Below, in pieces: positions 1 to 5,875 of a DNA stretch of 5,875 nucleotides. Position 1 is the first letter of the stretch, and every line of letters begins with the position of its first letter. Position numbers and translations under genes: made by a program. This stretch comes from an uncultured Succinatimonas sp. Lineage in GTDB: Bacteria > Pseudomonadota > Gammaproteobacteria > Enterobacterales > Succinivibrionaceae. A model generated the notes under the pieces. That model was not told the origin of the DNA and did not search any database. It worked only from the letters and a program-made list of their open reading frames with translations. The stretch is taken from contig URKL01000129.1 in assembly GCA_900548485.1 (NCBI GenBank), positions 1 to 5,875 of the forward strand, read 5' to 3'.

Positions 1-1
1 C

Positions 2-67
2 GCTGTTTTGAACGTAGATCCCGGAGGATATACTCGGGATAGTGTAAGATACAGAGATTCTTTGTAA
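2..67 (+). CDS. Possible C-terminal tail of an upstream gene (partial)
   Basis: One plus-strand frame is open from the first bases of the window to a TAA at 65-67 and would encode about 21 residues ending in DPGGYTRDSVRYRDSL. The other two plus frames close sooner, at 40-42 and 8-10. The hairpin at 100-117 lies about 30 bases after this stop, where a 3' end would be expected. I do not recognise the peptide and it is too short to assign a family. An open stretch of this length can easily arise by chance, so this is only a suggestion that a gene enters from the left. Confidence 0.3.
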   Translation, partial: AVLNVDPGGYTRDSVRYRDSL

Positions 68-99
68 TCATAGTGCAGTTCTTTATGAAGCTTAAAATA

Positions 100-117
100 C
101 CCTCCTTTATAGGAGGG
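100..117. terminator. 7-bp perfect hairpin, possible terminator of upstream gene
   Basis: The arm CCCTCCT (100-106) pairs perfectly with AGGAGGG (111-117) around the loop TTAT (107-110). It lies about 30 bases after the possible upstream stop codon at 65-67. On the plus strand it is not followed by a T run. On the minus strand it is followed by TATTTTAAG, a weak T-rich tail. It may therefore be a weak or Rho-assisted terminator, a transcript-end stabiliser, or a structure in the metN leader. The structure is clear, but its function is inferred. Confidence 0.4.
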
Positions 118-322
118 AAGCGATTACAATGTATTGATAATGAAGTATAAAACTATGAAGTACATCACAATTTTAGTGCAATTTTCGTTAAAGCAGAAGA
201 ATAAGCCTTTTATTAGCAGGTGTATTCACTTTGTGGAGTAATTATTTTTAAAACAGAATAAAAATGTGTAAAATTGAAGACTAATAAAAACGTGATTAAC
301 TTAATAAAGACGACTTTAATAG

Positions 323-335
323 CTTGAAATTCAAG
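323..335. promoter_or_regulatory. 13-base palindrome in the metN leader (candidate operator)
   Basis: CTTGAA and TTCAAG flank a single central A, giving a perfect inverted repeat with 6-base arms about 66 bases upstream of the metN start. Its position and symmetry fit an operator for a dimeric regulator. It does not match the MetJ consensus and I cannot name a protein that binds it. In such an AT-rich region a repeat of this size could be chance. Confidence 0.2.
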
Positions 336-388
336 AAAGAATTTTAATTTAAATTTAAAAAGTTGAAACAGACCCTCTTTTTTAACTT

Positions 389-392
389 AGGG
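389..392 (+). promoter_or_regulatory. metN ribosome binding site deciding the GTG start
   Basis: AGGG at 389-392 lies 8 bases before the GTG at 401, a normal Shine-Dalgarno spacing. An ATG at 396 is only 3 bases from AGGG and opens a two-codon frame (ATG AAG TGA, 396-404) that overlaps the GTG. An in-frame TAA at 383-385, with no start codon between it and 401, leaves GTG 401 as the only sensible start. Confidence 0.6.
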
Positions 393-400
393 CGTATGAA

Positions 401-1453
401 GTGATTAAATTAACCTCTATTCGAAAAACTTATAAGATTGATAAACATCAAGAGCTTGAAGCATTGAAAGGTATCGATCTTGAAATCAAAAAGGGTGAGA
501 TTTTTGGTGTTATTGGCTTATCTGGCGCAGGTAAGTCTACCTTAATTCGTATTATCAATATGCTAGAGCGCCCGACCTCAGGCTCGGTAGTCGTTGACGG
601 TAAAGAAATGACTGCTTTAAATGCCAGAGAGTTAAGTTTAGCTCGTCGCTCAATTGGTATGATATTTCAGCAATTCAATTTACTATCTTCTATGACTGTA
701 GAGGAAAATGTGGCTTTTCCTTTAGAGCTTGATGAGAAGATGAGCAAAGAAGATATTCATAAGCGTGTGATGGAATTGCTTGAAATGGTAGGTTTAGCTG
801 ATAAAGCTGGTGTATATCCAGCCCAGCTATCTGGTGGTCAAAAACAGCGTGTAGGTATTGCTCGTGCTTTAGCCTCAAACCCTAAGGTTTTGCTTTGTGA
901 TGAAGCTACTTCCGCATTAGATCCTAAAACAACCTCGGCTATCTTAAAGCTTTTAATTGATTTAAGGGAAAAGCTTGGTTTAACTATCGTCATCATTACC
1001 CATCAGATGGAAGTTATCAAGGAATGCTGTGATCGTGTCGCTGTCATTGATGGTGGTTTGATTTCTGAGATGGGATCTACCTTAGAGGTATTTGCAAATC
1101 CTAAGCAGGAGTTAACTCATCGCTTAGTTACAGCTGCAGTCCGCAAGGATATAACCGATCTTTTGTCTTATTCTAAGTTGCATCAAGGATATAAAGAGGG
1201 GTCTCGTGCTTGGATTGAGCTTCTCTTCTTAGGAAGTAAGGCCAATGATCCGGTTTTAGTTGATGTAGCTAAACTTACCGGTGCTTCTGTAAGTATCCTA
1301 GGTGGAGCTATAAATCATATTCAAAATGAACCTTTAGGCATCCTCATTGCGGCTGTTGGTGGAGATTTTGCAAAGATTGATGAAACCTTAAAGGAGTTTG
1401 AAAAACGTGTATATAAGACCAAACTTTTAGGTTATGAATACATAGGAGAGTAA
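401..1453 (+). CDS. metN: Methionine ABC importer ATP-binding protein MetN
   Basis: This is the cytoplasmic ATPase of the MetNIQ importer, which hydrolyses ATP to bring methionine in through MetI. The 350 residues are close to the usual length of about 343. All ABC motifs are visible: Walker A GLSGAGKST (39-47), Q-loop Gln90 in MIFQQFNLL, signature LSGGQ (143-147), Walker B VLLCDE (163-168), D-loop SALD (171-174) and switch His201. The run LASNPKVLLCDEATSALDP is typical of MetN. The C-terminal part, roughly 268-345, fits the NIL domain, known in this family to bind methionine and inhibit transport when internal methionine is high. Translation starts at GTG 401. The TAA at 1451-1453 is followed within 3 bases by metI in the same reading frame, so the two genes are surely co-transcribed. 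No defect is seen. Confidence 0.96.
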   Translation: MIKLTSIRKTYKIDKHQELEALKGIDLEIKKGEIFGVIGLSGAGKSTLIRIINMLERPTSGSVVVDGKEMTALNARELSLARRSIGMIFQQFNLLSSMTVEENVAFPLELDEKMSKEDIHKRVMELLEMVGLADKAGVYPAQLSGGQKQRVGIARALASNPKVLLCDEATSALDPKTTSAILKLLIDLREKLGLTIVIITHQMEVIKECCDRVAVIDGGLISEMGSTLEVFANPKQELTHRLVTAAVRKDITDLLSYSKLHQGYKEGSRAWIELLFLGSKANDPVLVDVAKLTGASVSILGGAINHIQNEPLGILIAAVGGDFAKIDETLKEFEKRVYKTKLLGYEYIGE

Positions 1454-1456
1454 GGC

Positions 1457-2146
1457 GTGAATTCTTTTTTAGTTTCTTTAGGTTTATCTAGTGCTAATGC
1501 CAAAATTGCCACTCTTTTAACTTTTGGTACTTTAGACACTTTATATATGGTGCTATTAGCAACTATAGTTTCCATTATTTTTGGTGTGCCATTAGGCGTA
1601 TTACTGCTTGTAACTTCTAAAGGTTATTTTTGGGATTCGCCGCGTTTTTATGCCATTTTAGGTACCATTGTTAATGCTCTGCGTTCTATTCCTTTTATTA
1701 TTTTGATGGTAGCTATTATTCCTATCACCAAATTTATTGTAGGAACTAGTATTGGTACTACTGCAGCGATTGTTCCTTTGACCATTTCTACAATTCCTTT
1801 TTTGGGACGTTTAGTAGAAACCTCATTAAGAACAGTACCTTATGGTTTAATAGAGGCCGCTCAATCATTAGGAGCCAGTCCTTTTAGAATTATTCGTAAG
1901 GTTTTAATCCCTGAGGCTTTACCTGAATTGGTTCAGAATTTTACTTTAACTGTTATCGTAATTATCGGTTGTTCAGCGATGGCCGGTACTATCGGTGGTG
2001 GCGGTTTAGGTGATATAGCTATTCGTTATGGTTATATGCGTTTCCAGGTACAAATCATGGTAATGACTGTCATTATTTTGATTTTAATGGTTCAGCTAAC
2101 TCAATGGATAGGTGACATTATTACTAAAAAAGTAGATCATCGCTGA
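1457..2146 (+). CDS. metI: Methionine ABC importer permease MetI
   Basis: This is the inner-membrane channel subunit, a homodimer in the known MetNI structure. The 229 residues are slightly longer than the E. coli protein (about 217), mostly through the first 10 or so residues. The protein is highly hydrophobic. Likely membrane segments lie near 28-52, 68-92, 100-120, 160-180 and 198-216, in line with the five-helix MetI fold. The cytoplasmic EAA loop that docks on MetN is clear at 133-155 (EAAQSLGASPFRIIRKVLIP). The motif GTIGGGGLGDIAIRYGY (177-193) is characteristic of the family. The start is GTG 1457: the metN TAA lies in the same frame two codons upstream, the next ATG is not until codon 31, and AGGAGAG at 1444-1450 is a good ribosome binding site 6 bases away. 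Confidence 0.96.
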   Translation: MNSFLVSLGLSSANAKIATLLTFGTLDTLYMVLLATIVSIIFGVPLGVLLLVTSKGYFWDSPRFYAILGTIVNALRSIPFIILMVAIIPITKFIVGTSIGTTAAIVPLTISTIPFLGRLVETSLRTVPYGLIEAAQSLGASPFRIIRKVLIPEALPELVQNFTLTVIVIIGCSAMAGTIGGGGLGDIAIRYGYMRFQVQIMVMTVIILILMVQLTQWIGDIITKKVDHR

Positions 2147-2165
2147 TATTATTTAGGAGTTATCA

Positions 2166-2954
2166 ATGAAGAAGTTTAATGTATTATTAGGTGTAGCTGC
2201 CTTAAGCTTGGCATTTTCAAGCCAGGCAATTGCGAATGAAACTATCAGTGTCGGTGCAACCCCAGTTCCTCATGCTGAGATTTTAGAGTTCGTTAAGCCA
2301 ATCTTAGCTAAAGAAGGTGTTGATTTGAAAATTGTTGAGTTCAATGATTATGTTCAGCCTAACTTAGCTACCGCTGATGGACAGATCGATGCTAATTATT
2401 TCCAGCACCGTCCATATTTAGAGGCTTTCCGCAGTGACCGTAATTTAGACATTCAAGAGGTCGCAGCAGTTCATATTGAGCCTATGGGTGTTTATTCAAA
2501 GTCTATTAAGGATTTAAAAGACTTAAAGGATGGCGCCACAGTTTCTATTCCAAATGATCCTACCAATGGTGGTCGTGCTTTATTGTTATTACAGTCTGCA
2601 GGTTTAATTGTCCTAGAAGATCCGACTAATTTAGCTGCTACTTCTTTAGATATTAAAGAAAATCCTAAGAACTTGGAGATTAAGGAATTAGAAGCTCCAC
2701 AATTACCGCGTTCTTTAGATGAGGTTGATATTGCAGTTATCAATACTAACTACGCTATTGGTGCTCAATTAAATCCGCTTGAGGATGCAATTTTCCTTGA
2801 AAAGCCGGATTCACCTTATGTAAATATCTTAGTTGCAAATCCTGAATCTGCTAAGAAAGACGGTATGGCAAAATTAGTTAAAGCCTTAAATTCTAAGGAA
2901 ACTTATGAATTTATTGAAGATAACTATAACGGCGCTGTTATCCCTGCTTTCTAA
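2166..2954 (+). CDS. metQ: Methionine-binding periplasmic protein MetQ (NlpA family)
   Basis: This is the substrate-binding subunit that delivers methionine to MetNI. The 262 residues begin with a Sec signal peptide: MKK, a hydrophobic core at about 5-18, and an AIA motif at 21-23 that predicts signal peptidase I cleavage before Asn24. Family motifs are present: the ligand-pocket aromatic stretch NYFQHRPYLEAF (77-88), SIPNDPTNGGRALLLLQ (127-143) with the expected ligand-binding Arg137, and VINTNYA (191-197) with the expected pocket Asn. The protein contains no cysteine, so it has no lipobox and cannot be the lipoprotein that E. coli MetQ is. It should be free in the periplasm or held by an uncleaved signal anchor. 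The start is ATG 2166, with AGGAG at 2155-2159 and 19 bases after metI, so it is the third gene of the operon. Whether the ligand is L- or D-methionine cannot be read from the sequence. Confidence 0.95.
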   Translation: MKKFNVLLGVAALSLAFSSQAIANETISVGATPVPHAEILEFVKPILAKEGVDLKIVEFNDYVQPNLATADGQIDANYFQHRPYLEAFRSDRNLDIQEVAAVHIEPMGVYSKSIKDLKDLKDGATVSIPNDPTNGGRALLLLQSAGLIVLEDPTNLAATSLDIKENPKNLEIKELEAPQLPRSLDEVDIAVINTNYAIGAQLNPLEDAIFLEKPDSPYVNILVANPESAKKDGMAKLVKALNSKETYEFIEDNYNGAVIPAF

Positions 2955-2962
2955 TTTTTAGG

Positions 2963-2984
2963 TATGGTCCCGTAAGGGACCATA
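2963..2984 (+). terminator. GNRA-loop hairpin after metQ, probable intrinsic terminator
   Basis: TATGGTCCC (2963-2971) pairs perfectly over 9 bp with GGGACCATA (2976-2984) around a GTAA loop, a stable GNRA tetraloop. It begins 8 bases after the metQ stop codon. The tail TTCCTTTC is T-rich but interrupted, and continuous T runs come later (2996-3000 and 3003-3008). It most likely ends the metNIQ transcript, perhaps leakily, with some read-through into uvrC. Confidence 0.6.
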
Positions 2985-3022
2985 TTCCTTTCAAATTTTT
3001 TATTTTTTAAAAGGTTTTTTTT

Positions 3023-4540
3023 GTGTTTGACTATAAAAGCTTTTTAAAAACGGTTCCTAATCGACCAGGTTCTTATCGTATGTATGGAGATGAGGAGTCG
3101 GTAATTTATGTAGGAAAAGCTCGAGATTTAAAAAAAAGACTTTCGCAGTATTTTTTAAAGGATGTAAGTCCTAAAACTGCAGCTTTAGTTAAACATATCC
3201 ATCATATTGAGTTTACGGTTACTTTTTCTGAAGCAGAAGCTTTAATCCTCGAAAACAATTTAATTAAAAAATATCAGCCACGCTATAATATTCTTTTGCG
3301 TGATGATAAATCCTACCCATATTTGTATCTGTCTAAACATCAACACCCAGGTTTGTATTTTTATCGAGGCTCGCGCAATTTACCAGGTGAATATTTTGGA
3401 CCATATCCTGATATAAAAGCCGCTAAAGAGAGTTTGAAACTTCTGCAAACCTTATTTCCCATACGCCAATGTGCTGATAGTGTTTATGCGCATAGATCTC
3501 GTCCTTGTTTATTAGCACAAATAGGTAAGTGTTTAGCTCCTTGTGTGGAGCTGGGAGAGGATGGCGAACGCAATTATCGATTACAAGTTGATTATGTAAG
3601 ATTATTTTTAAAGGGCAAGAATAAGGAAGTATTAGAGAGTTTAAAAACTAAGATGGAGCAGTTGTCTTCGGAGTTGCGTTTTGAAGAAGCTGCAGTCATT
3701 CGCGATCAATATCAAGCTTTAAGAAGAACCTCTGAATCTCAATCAGTCTCAGGCGATCTTATGGTAGATATGGATGTAGTAGCTTTATCTTCAATTCCTG
3801 GGACCGCCTGTGTTCATGTCTTATTTGTAAGACGAGGAAGAATTATAGGTACGCGTTCTTACTTCCCTAAAATTGAAAAAGATGATACAGAAAATGCTAC
3901 CTTGGAGGCCTTTTTAAGTCAATTTTATTTAAATGAAAATCATGCGGCTATGACCCCTGAGGAAATCATTATTGATAGAGATCTTGAGGATAAAGATAGT
4001 CTTTTAGAAGGTATTAAGTTATTTGCCAAGCGAGATATTAAGCTCTTAGTCAATGTAAAAACTGAAAGAGCGCGTTATTTACGATTAGCTCATGAAAATG
4101 CTTTAGCCTCTCTTAAGGCTAGACTTAATGATAAAACTACAGCGCAAGAGCGAATTTTATCTTTAGAAAATTTATTGGGCATAAAAGGCATTGAGCATAT
4201 GGAATGTTACGATATTTCACATACTCAAGGAGAGTTAACGGTTGCCTCTTGTGTTTCTTTTAATCGTGAAGGGCCTGATTTAGCCCATTATCGGCGTTTT
4301 AATATCAGTGGCATTACTCCTGGAGATGACTTTGCAGCGATGCACCAGGTTTTAACTCGGCGCTTTAAAAATCCAGATGAGGGGATCATGCCAGATTTAA
4401 TTTTTATTGATGGTGGTAAAGGACAATTAAAGCAAGCTGAAGAGGTTATTTCTGATGCTTATGAAAATTCTACCAAGAAAAAGCCCTTAATTGTGGCTGT
4501 AGCAAAAGGAGAGGGCTCACGCTCCCCCCGTTACAAGTAA
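3023..4540 (+). CDS. uvrC: UvrABC excinuclease subunit C, truncated at a foreign junction
   Basis: UvrC makes the two incisions beside a DNA lesion during nucleotide excision repair. The N-terminal GIY-YIG nuclease is intact: GSY (16-18), IYVGKA (28-33) with Tyr29, Arg39, and the metal-binding Glu77. Four cysteines, at 150, 162, 170 and 174 (PIRQC, RPC, GKC, APC), match the conserved iron-sulfur cluster set. A UVR helix pair that binds UvrB spans about 204-235 ([11 protein letters not shown]). The RNase H-like nuclease domain supplies two of its acidic residues, Asp397 in ECYDISH and Asp463 in FIDGGKGQL. True UvrC sequence stops at about residue 498 in AKGEG, where R-x-x-G-L-E is expected. 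The last seven residues (SRSPRYK) come from the antisense of amyA. About 100 residues are missing, including the conserved catalytic His and the C-terminal helix-hairpin-helix pair, so this product would not make the 5' incision. The start is GTG 3023: an in-frame TAA lies at 3008-3010 and AAGG lies at 3011-3014. Confidence 0.93.
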   Translation: MFDYKSFLKTVPNRPGSYRMYGDEESVIYVGKARDLKKRLSQYFLKDVSPKTAALVKHIHHIEFTVTFSEAEALILENNLIKKYQPRYNILLRDDKSYPYLYLSKHQHPGLYFYRGSRNLPGEYFGPYPDIKAAKESLKLLQTLFPIRQCADSVYAHRSRPCLLAQIGKCLAPCVELGEDGERNYRLQVDYVRLFLKGKNKEVLESLKTKMEQLSSELRFEEAAVIRDQYQALRRTSESQSVSGDLMVDMDVVALSSIPGTACVHVLFVRRGRIIGTRSYFPKIEKDDTENATLEAFLSQFYLNENHAAMTPEEIIIDRDLEDKDSLLEGIKLFAKRDIKLLVNVKTERARYLRLAHENALASLKARLNDKTTAQERILSLENLLGIKGIEHMECYDISHTQGELTVASCVSFNREGPDLAHYRRFNISGITPGDDFAAMHQVLTRRFKNPDEGIMPDLIFIDGGKGQLKQAEEVISDAYENSTKKKPLIVAVAKGEGSRSPRYK

Positions 4541-5875
4541 AAGTCGCGCAGCCTTCGCCATCGGTTTCGACAATCTCTTCCCGGTTACCGAGAAAATCCC
4601 GCCAGCGTTTGTTGCCATAGTTTTCGCCCAGCGTCAGCGTCTTTTCGCCCTCATCGCCATTGGACATGATCACCACGCAGCCTGGATCGTCGTCAGTACC
4701 GCTACGACTAAAGGCGATGCAGTTAGGATGATCGAACCAAAGGGTTTGCACGCCATGGGCAAAACGCTGACGGGCGTCGATCAGCTCGTGGAGTTGTTCG
4801 ATAACGGGCATCTCAATGGCATAGGTCTCTCCGTCGCCGCCGGTATCCTCATAGGAAGCGCCGAAGAGATCGGCATAAAAGACCGAGGGCACGCCATTCT
4901 CCCGCAGCAGGATCAGCGCATAGGCGAGGGGCTTGAACCAGGGTTCAACCGGCGCCTCGAGGGCCTGCAGCGGCTGCGTATCATGATTGGTGACCAGAGT
5001 GACGGCATGGAAAGGGTCGGCTTCGACCAGCGTCCCGCTGAAAATCTGGCTCATGTCATAATCGCGGCCCTGGCGCGACGCTTCATGAAATTTCATCTGC
5101 AGTGGGGCATCAAACAGCATCGTTTTGCCCTCGACCAGGTCGATATACTGCTGGAGCTTCTCCACTTCATGGGACCAGTATTCCGCTACAATAAACAGCG
5201 GCTGCGGGGCCACCTCCTGAACATGCTCGATCCACGCTTTATAAAACCAGGCGGGGATATGCTTGACCGCGTCAAGACGAAAACCGTCGCAGCCGGTCTG
5301 CTCCATTACCCAGCGCGCCCAGTATTTGATCTCCTCGGTCACTGCATGATTGCGGAAATCGATATTGGCGCCCATCAGATAGTCAAAGTTGCCGAGCTCA
5401 TCATCGACCTGTTCATTCCAGCCTTCGCCGGTGTAATCGTTGACGATTTTAAACACACCGTCTTCCGTCGGGTTCTCGATGTGGTCAATGCCGCTAAAAC
5501 ATTTGTAGTCCCAGACAAACTGCGAATACTGTCCGGCGCGCACCGGGAAGGTGTAGCGCGTCCATGCCTCGCACTCAATGATCTCCTCGTCAATTTGCGT
5601 ACGATCCTGCTCATCGACGCGCTGAACGCGCAGAGCCTCTTTTTCATCAGCGCCCATTTTATGGTTTACCACCACATCCAGCAGTACGGCGATATTGTGC
5701 TCCTTCAGGGCGTTGATCGCCGCCAGCAACTGCGCTTTGTCGCCATATTTGGTGGCGACAGACCCTTTTTGATCAAACTCGCCGAGGTCAAAGAGATCGT
5801 AGGTATCATAGCCGACGGAGTAACCGCCCGAGGCGCCTTTGTAGGCGGGTGGCAACCAGACCATATTGATGCCGA
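4470..5875 (-). CDS. amyA: Cytoplasmic alpha-amylase AmyA, partial at both ends
   Basis: This is a GH13 alpha-amylase that cuts internal alpha-1,4 bonds of maltodextrins and glycogen-type glucans in the cytoplasm. Counting from the Met at 5862-5864, the four GH13 regions are present: DVVVNH (63-68), GFRLDAVKH with nucleophile Asp198 (194-202), FIVAEYW with acid/base Glu228 (224-230), and VTNHD with Asp295 (291-295). The sequence follows E. coli AmyA (495 residues) as I remember it almost throughout. That Met is internal: the codons before it to the window edge read GIN, as in E. coli [11 protein letters not shown], so the N-terminus (roughly 34 residues) lies outside. Authentic AmyA ends at Ser450 (4515-4517) within GGSVS. 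The expected short VWV-type ending is lost, and the frame runs on as [14 protein letters not shown] through antisense uvrC to a TAG at 4470-4472. No frameshift is seen. The GC-rich codon use points to an Escherichia/Klebsiella/Enterobacter-type source. Confidence 0.93.
   Translation of the reverse strand, partial: GINMVWLPPAYKGASGGYSVGYDTYDLFDLGEFDQKGSVATKYGDKAQLLAAINALKEHNIAVLLDVVVNHKMGADEKEALRVQRVDEQDRTQIDEEIIECEAWTRYTFPVRAGQYSQFVWDYKCFSGIDHIENPTEDGVFKIVNDYTGEGWNEQVDDELGNFDYLMGANIDFRNHAVTEEIKYWARWVMEQTGCDGFRLDAVKHIPAWFYKAWIEHVQEVAPQPLFIVAEYWSHEVEKLQQYIDLVEGKTMLFDAPLQMKFHEASRQGRDYDMSQIFSGTLVEADPFHAVTLVTNHDTQPLQALEAPVEPWFKPLAYALILLRENGVPSVFYADLFGASYEDTGGDGETYAIEMPVIEQLHELIDARQRFAHGVQTLWFDHPNCIAFSRSGTDDDPGCVVIMSNGDEGEKTLTLGENYGNKRWRDFLGNREEIVETDGEGCATFTCNGGSVSPLLLLQPQLRAFSW
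4511..4517. other. Junction between AT-rich host DNA and enterobacterial amyA DNA
   Basis: The plus strand still reads as UvrC (AKGEG) up to the codon at 4514-4516. The minus strand reads as AmyA (CNGGSVS) up to the codon at 4515-4517. Both conserved sequences fail on the far side. The breakpoint is therefore fixed to a few bases, with at most about 2-3 bases that could belong to either side. Base composition and codon use change here at once. There is no transposase, terminal inverted repeat, tRNA or obvious target duplication nearby. This fits an assembly, cloning or library chimera better than a natural insertion. Confidence 0.85.

Larger units (their letters stand above)
68..400. other. 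AT-rich intergenic leader upstream of metN
   Basis: This stretch of about 330 bases has no credible open frame on either strand. It contains the 7-bp hairpin at 100-117, a repeated ATGAAGTA at 140-147 and 155-162, two similar TAGTGCA words at 71-77 and 174-180, the palindrome at 323-335, and the metN ribosome binding site at 389-392. Hexamers resembling a -10 box occur (TATAAA at 146-151, TAAAAT at 269-274), but none has a well-spaced, good -35 partner, so I do not call a promoter. I see no tandem MetJ boxes. The only near match, at 308-315 (7 of 8 bases to AGACGTCT), stands alone. Confidence 0.7.

Noticed and set aside
18..40. Inverted repeat ATCCCG / CGGGAT with an 11-base loop
   Set aside because: The stem is only 6 bp with a large loop and no T tract, and it may lie within the tail of a coding frame; there is too little support for a regulatory call.
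140..162. Direct repeat ATGAAGTA
   Set aside because: There are two 8-base copies in AT-rich DNA with no further copies in register; not a CRISPR or operator array.
308..315. Possible MetJ box (AGACGACT)
   Set aside because: MetJ needs at least two adjacent boxes; the octamers on both sides match the consensus poorly.
690..878. 62-codon minus-strand open frame inside metN
   Set aside because: It lies wholly antisense to the conserved Q-loop to signature region of MetN and resembles no protein family; it is a shadow frame.
2492..2743. 83-codon minus-strand open frame inside metQ
   Set aside because: It is antisense to conserved MetQ sequence, has low-complexity Ser/Lys composition and no recognisable domain.
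4470..4540. Novel UvrC-amylase overlapping gene arrangement or new fusion domain
   Set aside because: The seven-residue UvrC tail and the 14-residue AmyA tail are just each gene read antisense through the other; both conserved families are cut mid-domain, which indicates a junction artefact rather than a new system.
5375..5647. 90-codon minus-strand frame inside amyA
   Set aside because: It overlaps the AmyA coding frame on the same strand in another phase; its Arg/Ser/Thr-rich content is typical of a shadow of GC-rich coding DNA.

Overview
The window is built from two pieces that do not belong together. Positions 1 to about 4514 are AT-rich DNA from one bacterium, and positions about 4515 to 5875 are GC-richer DNA from an enterobacterium. 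Hand counts of single 60-base lines show the contrast: 17 G/C at 1681-1740 and 21 at 4081-4140, against 36 at 4861-4920 and 30 at 5041-5100. The left-hand proteins (MetN with a C-terminal NIL domain, UvrC reading close to the E. coli protein as I remember it) look like an AT-rich gammaproteobacterium. A gut or rumen group such as Succinivibrionaceae is possible, but I cannot prove the genus. The right-hand protein is almost residue-for-residue the cytoplasmic alpha-amylase AmyA of Escherichia/Klebsiella/Enterobacter-type bacteria.

Layout: 1-67 may be the tail of an upstream plus-strand gene. 68-400 is an AT-rich intergenic leader with a 7-bp hairpin (100-117), a 13-base palindrome (323-335) and the metN ribosome binding site, but no convincing promoter and no MetJ operator array. 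401-2954 is a tight metN-metI-metQ operon: the ATPase, permease and periplasmic binding protein of a methionine ABC importer. A 9-bp GNRA-loop hairpin follows at 2963-2984. uvrC, the nucleotide excision repair endonuclease subunit, starts at 3023 and reads normally to about residue 498. There it is cut in the middle of its second nuclease domain and runs into foreign sequence. From the junction to the window end the minus strand encodes AmyA, which lacks its last few residues (lost at the junction) and its first roughly 34 residues (beyond the window).

How the genes work together: MetQ captures methionine in the periplasm, MetI forms the membrane channel, and MetN drives transport and is expected to be feedback-inhibited by methionine through its NIL domain. 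UvrC is an unrelated repair gene downstream. AmyA has no functional tie to the rest and is there only because of the junction.

I found no novel system. The most important observation is the sharp junction at about 4511-4517, where two unrelated conserved genes are both cut mid-domain with no mobile element or repeat. The simplest reading is a chimeric contig or clone. Secondary points are the cysteine-free, apparently non-lipoprotein MetQ and the use of GTG starts in three of the four complete 5' ends.
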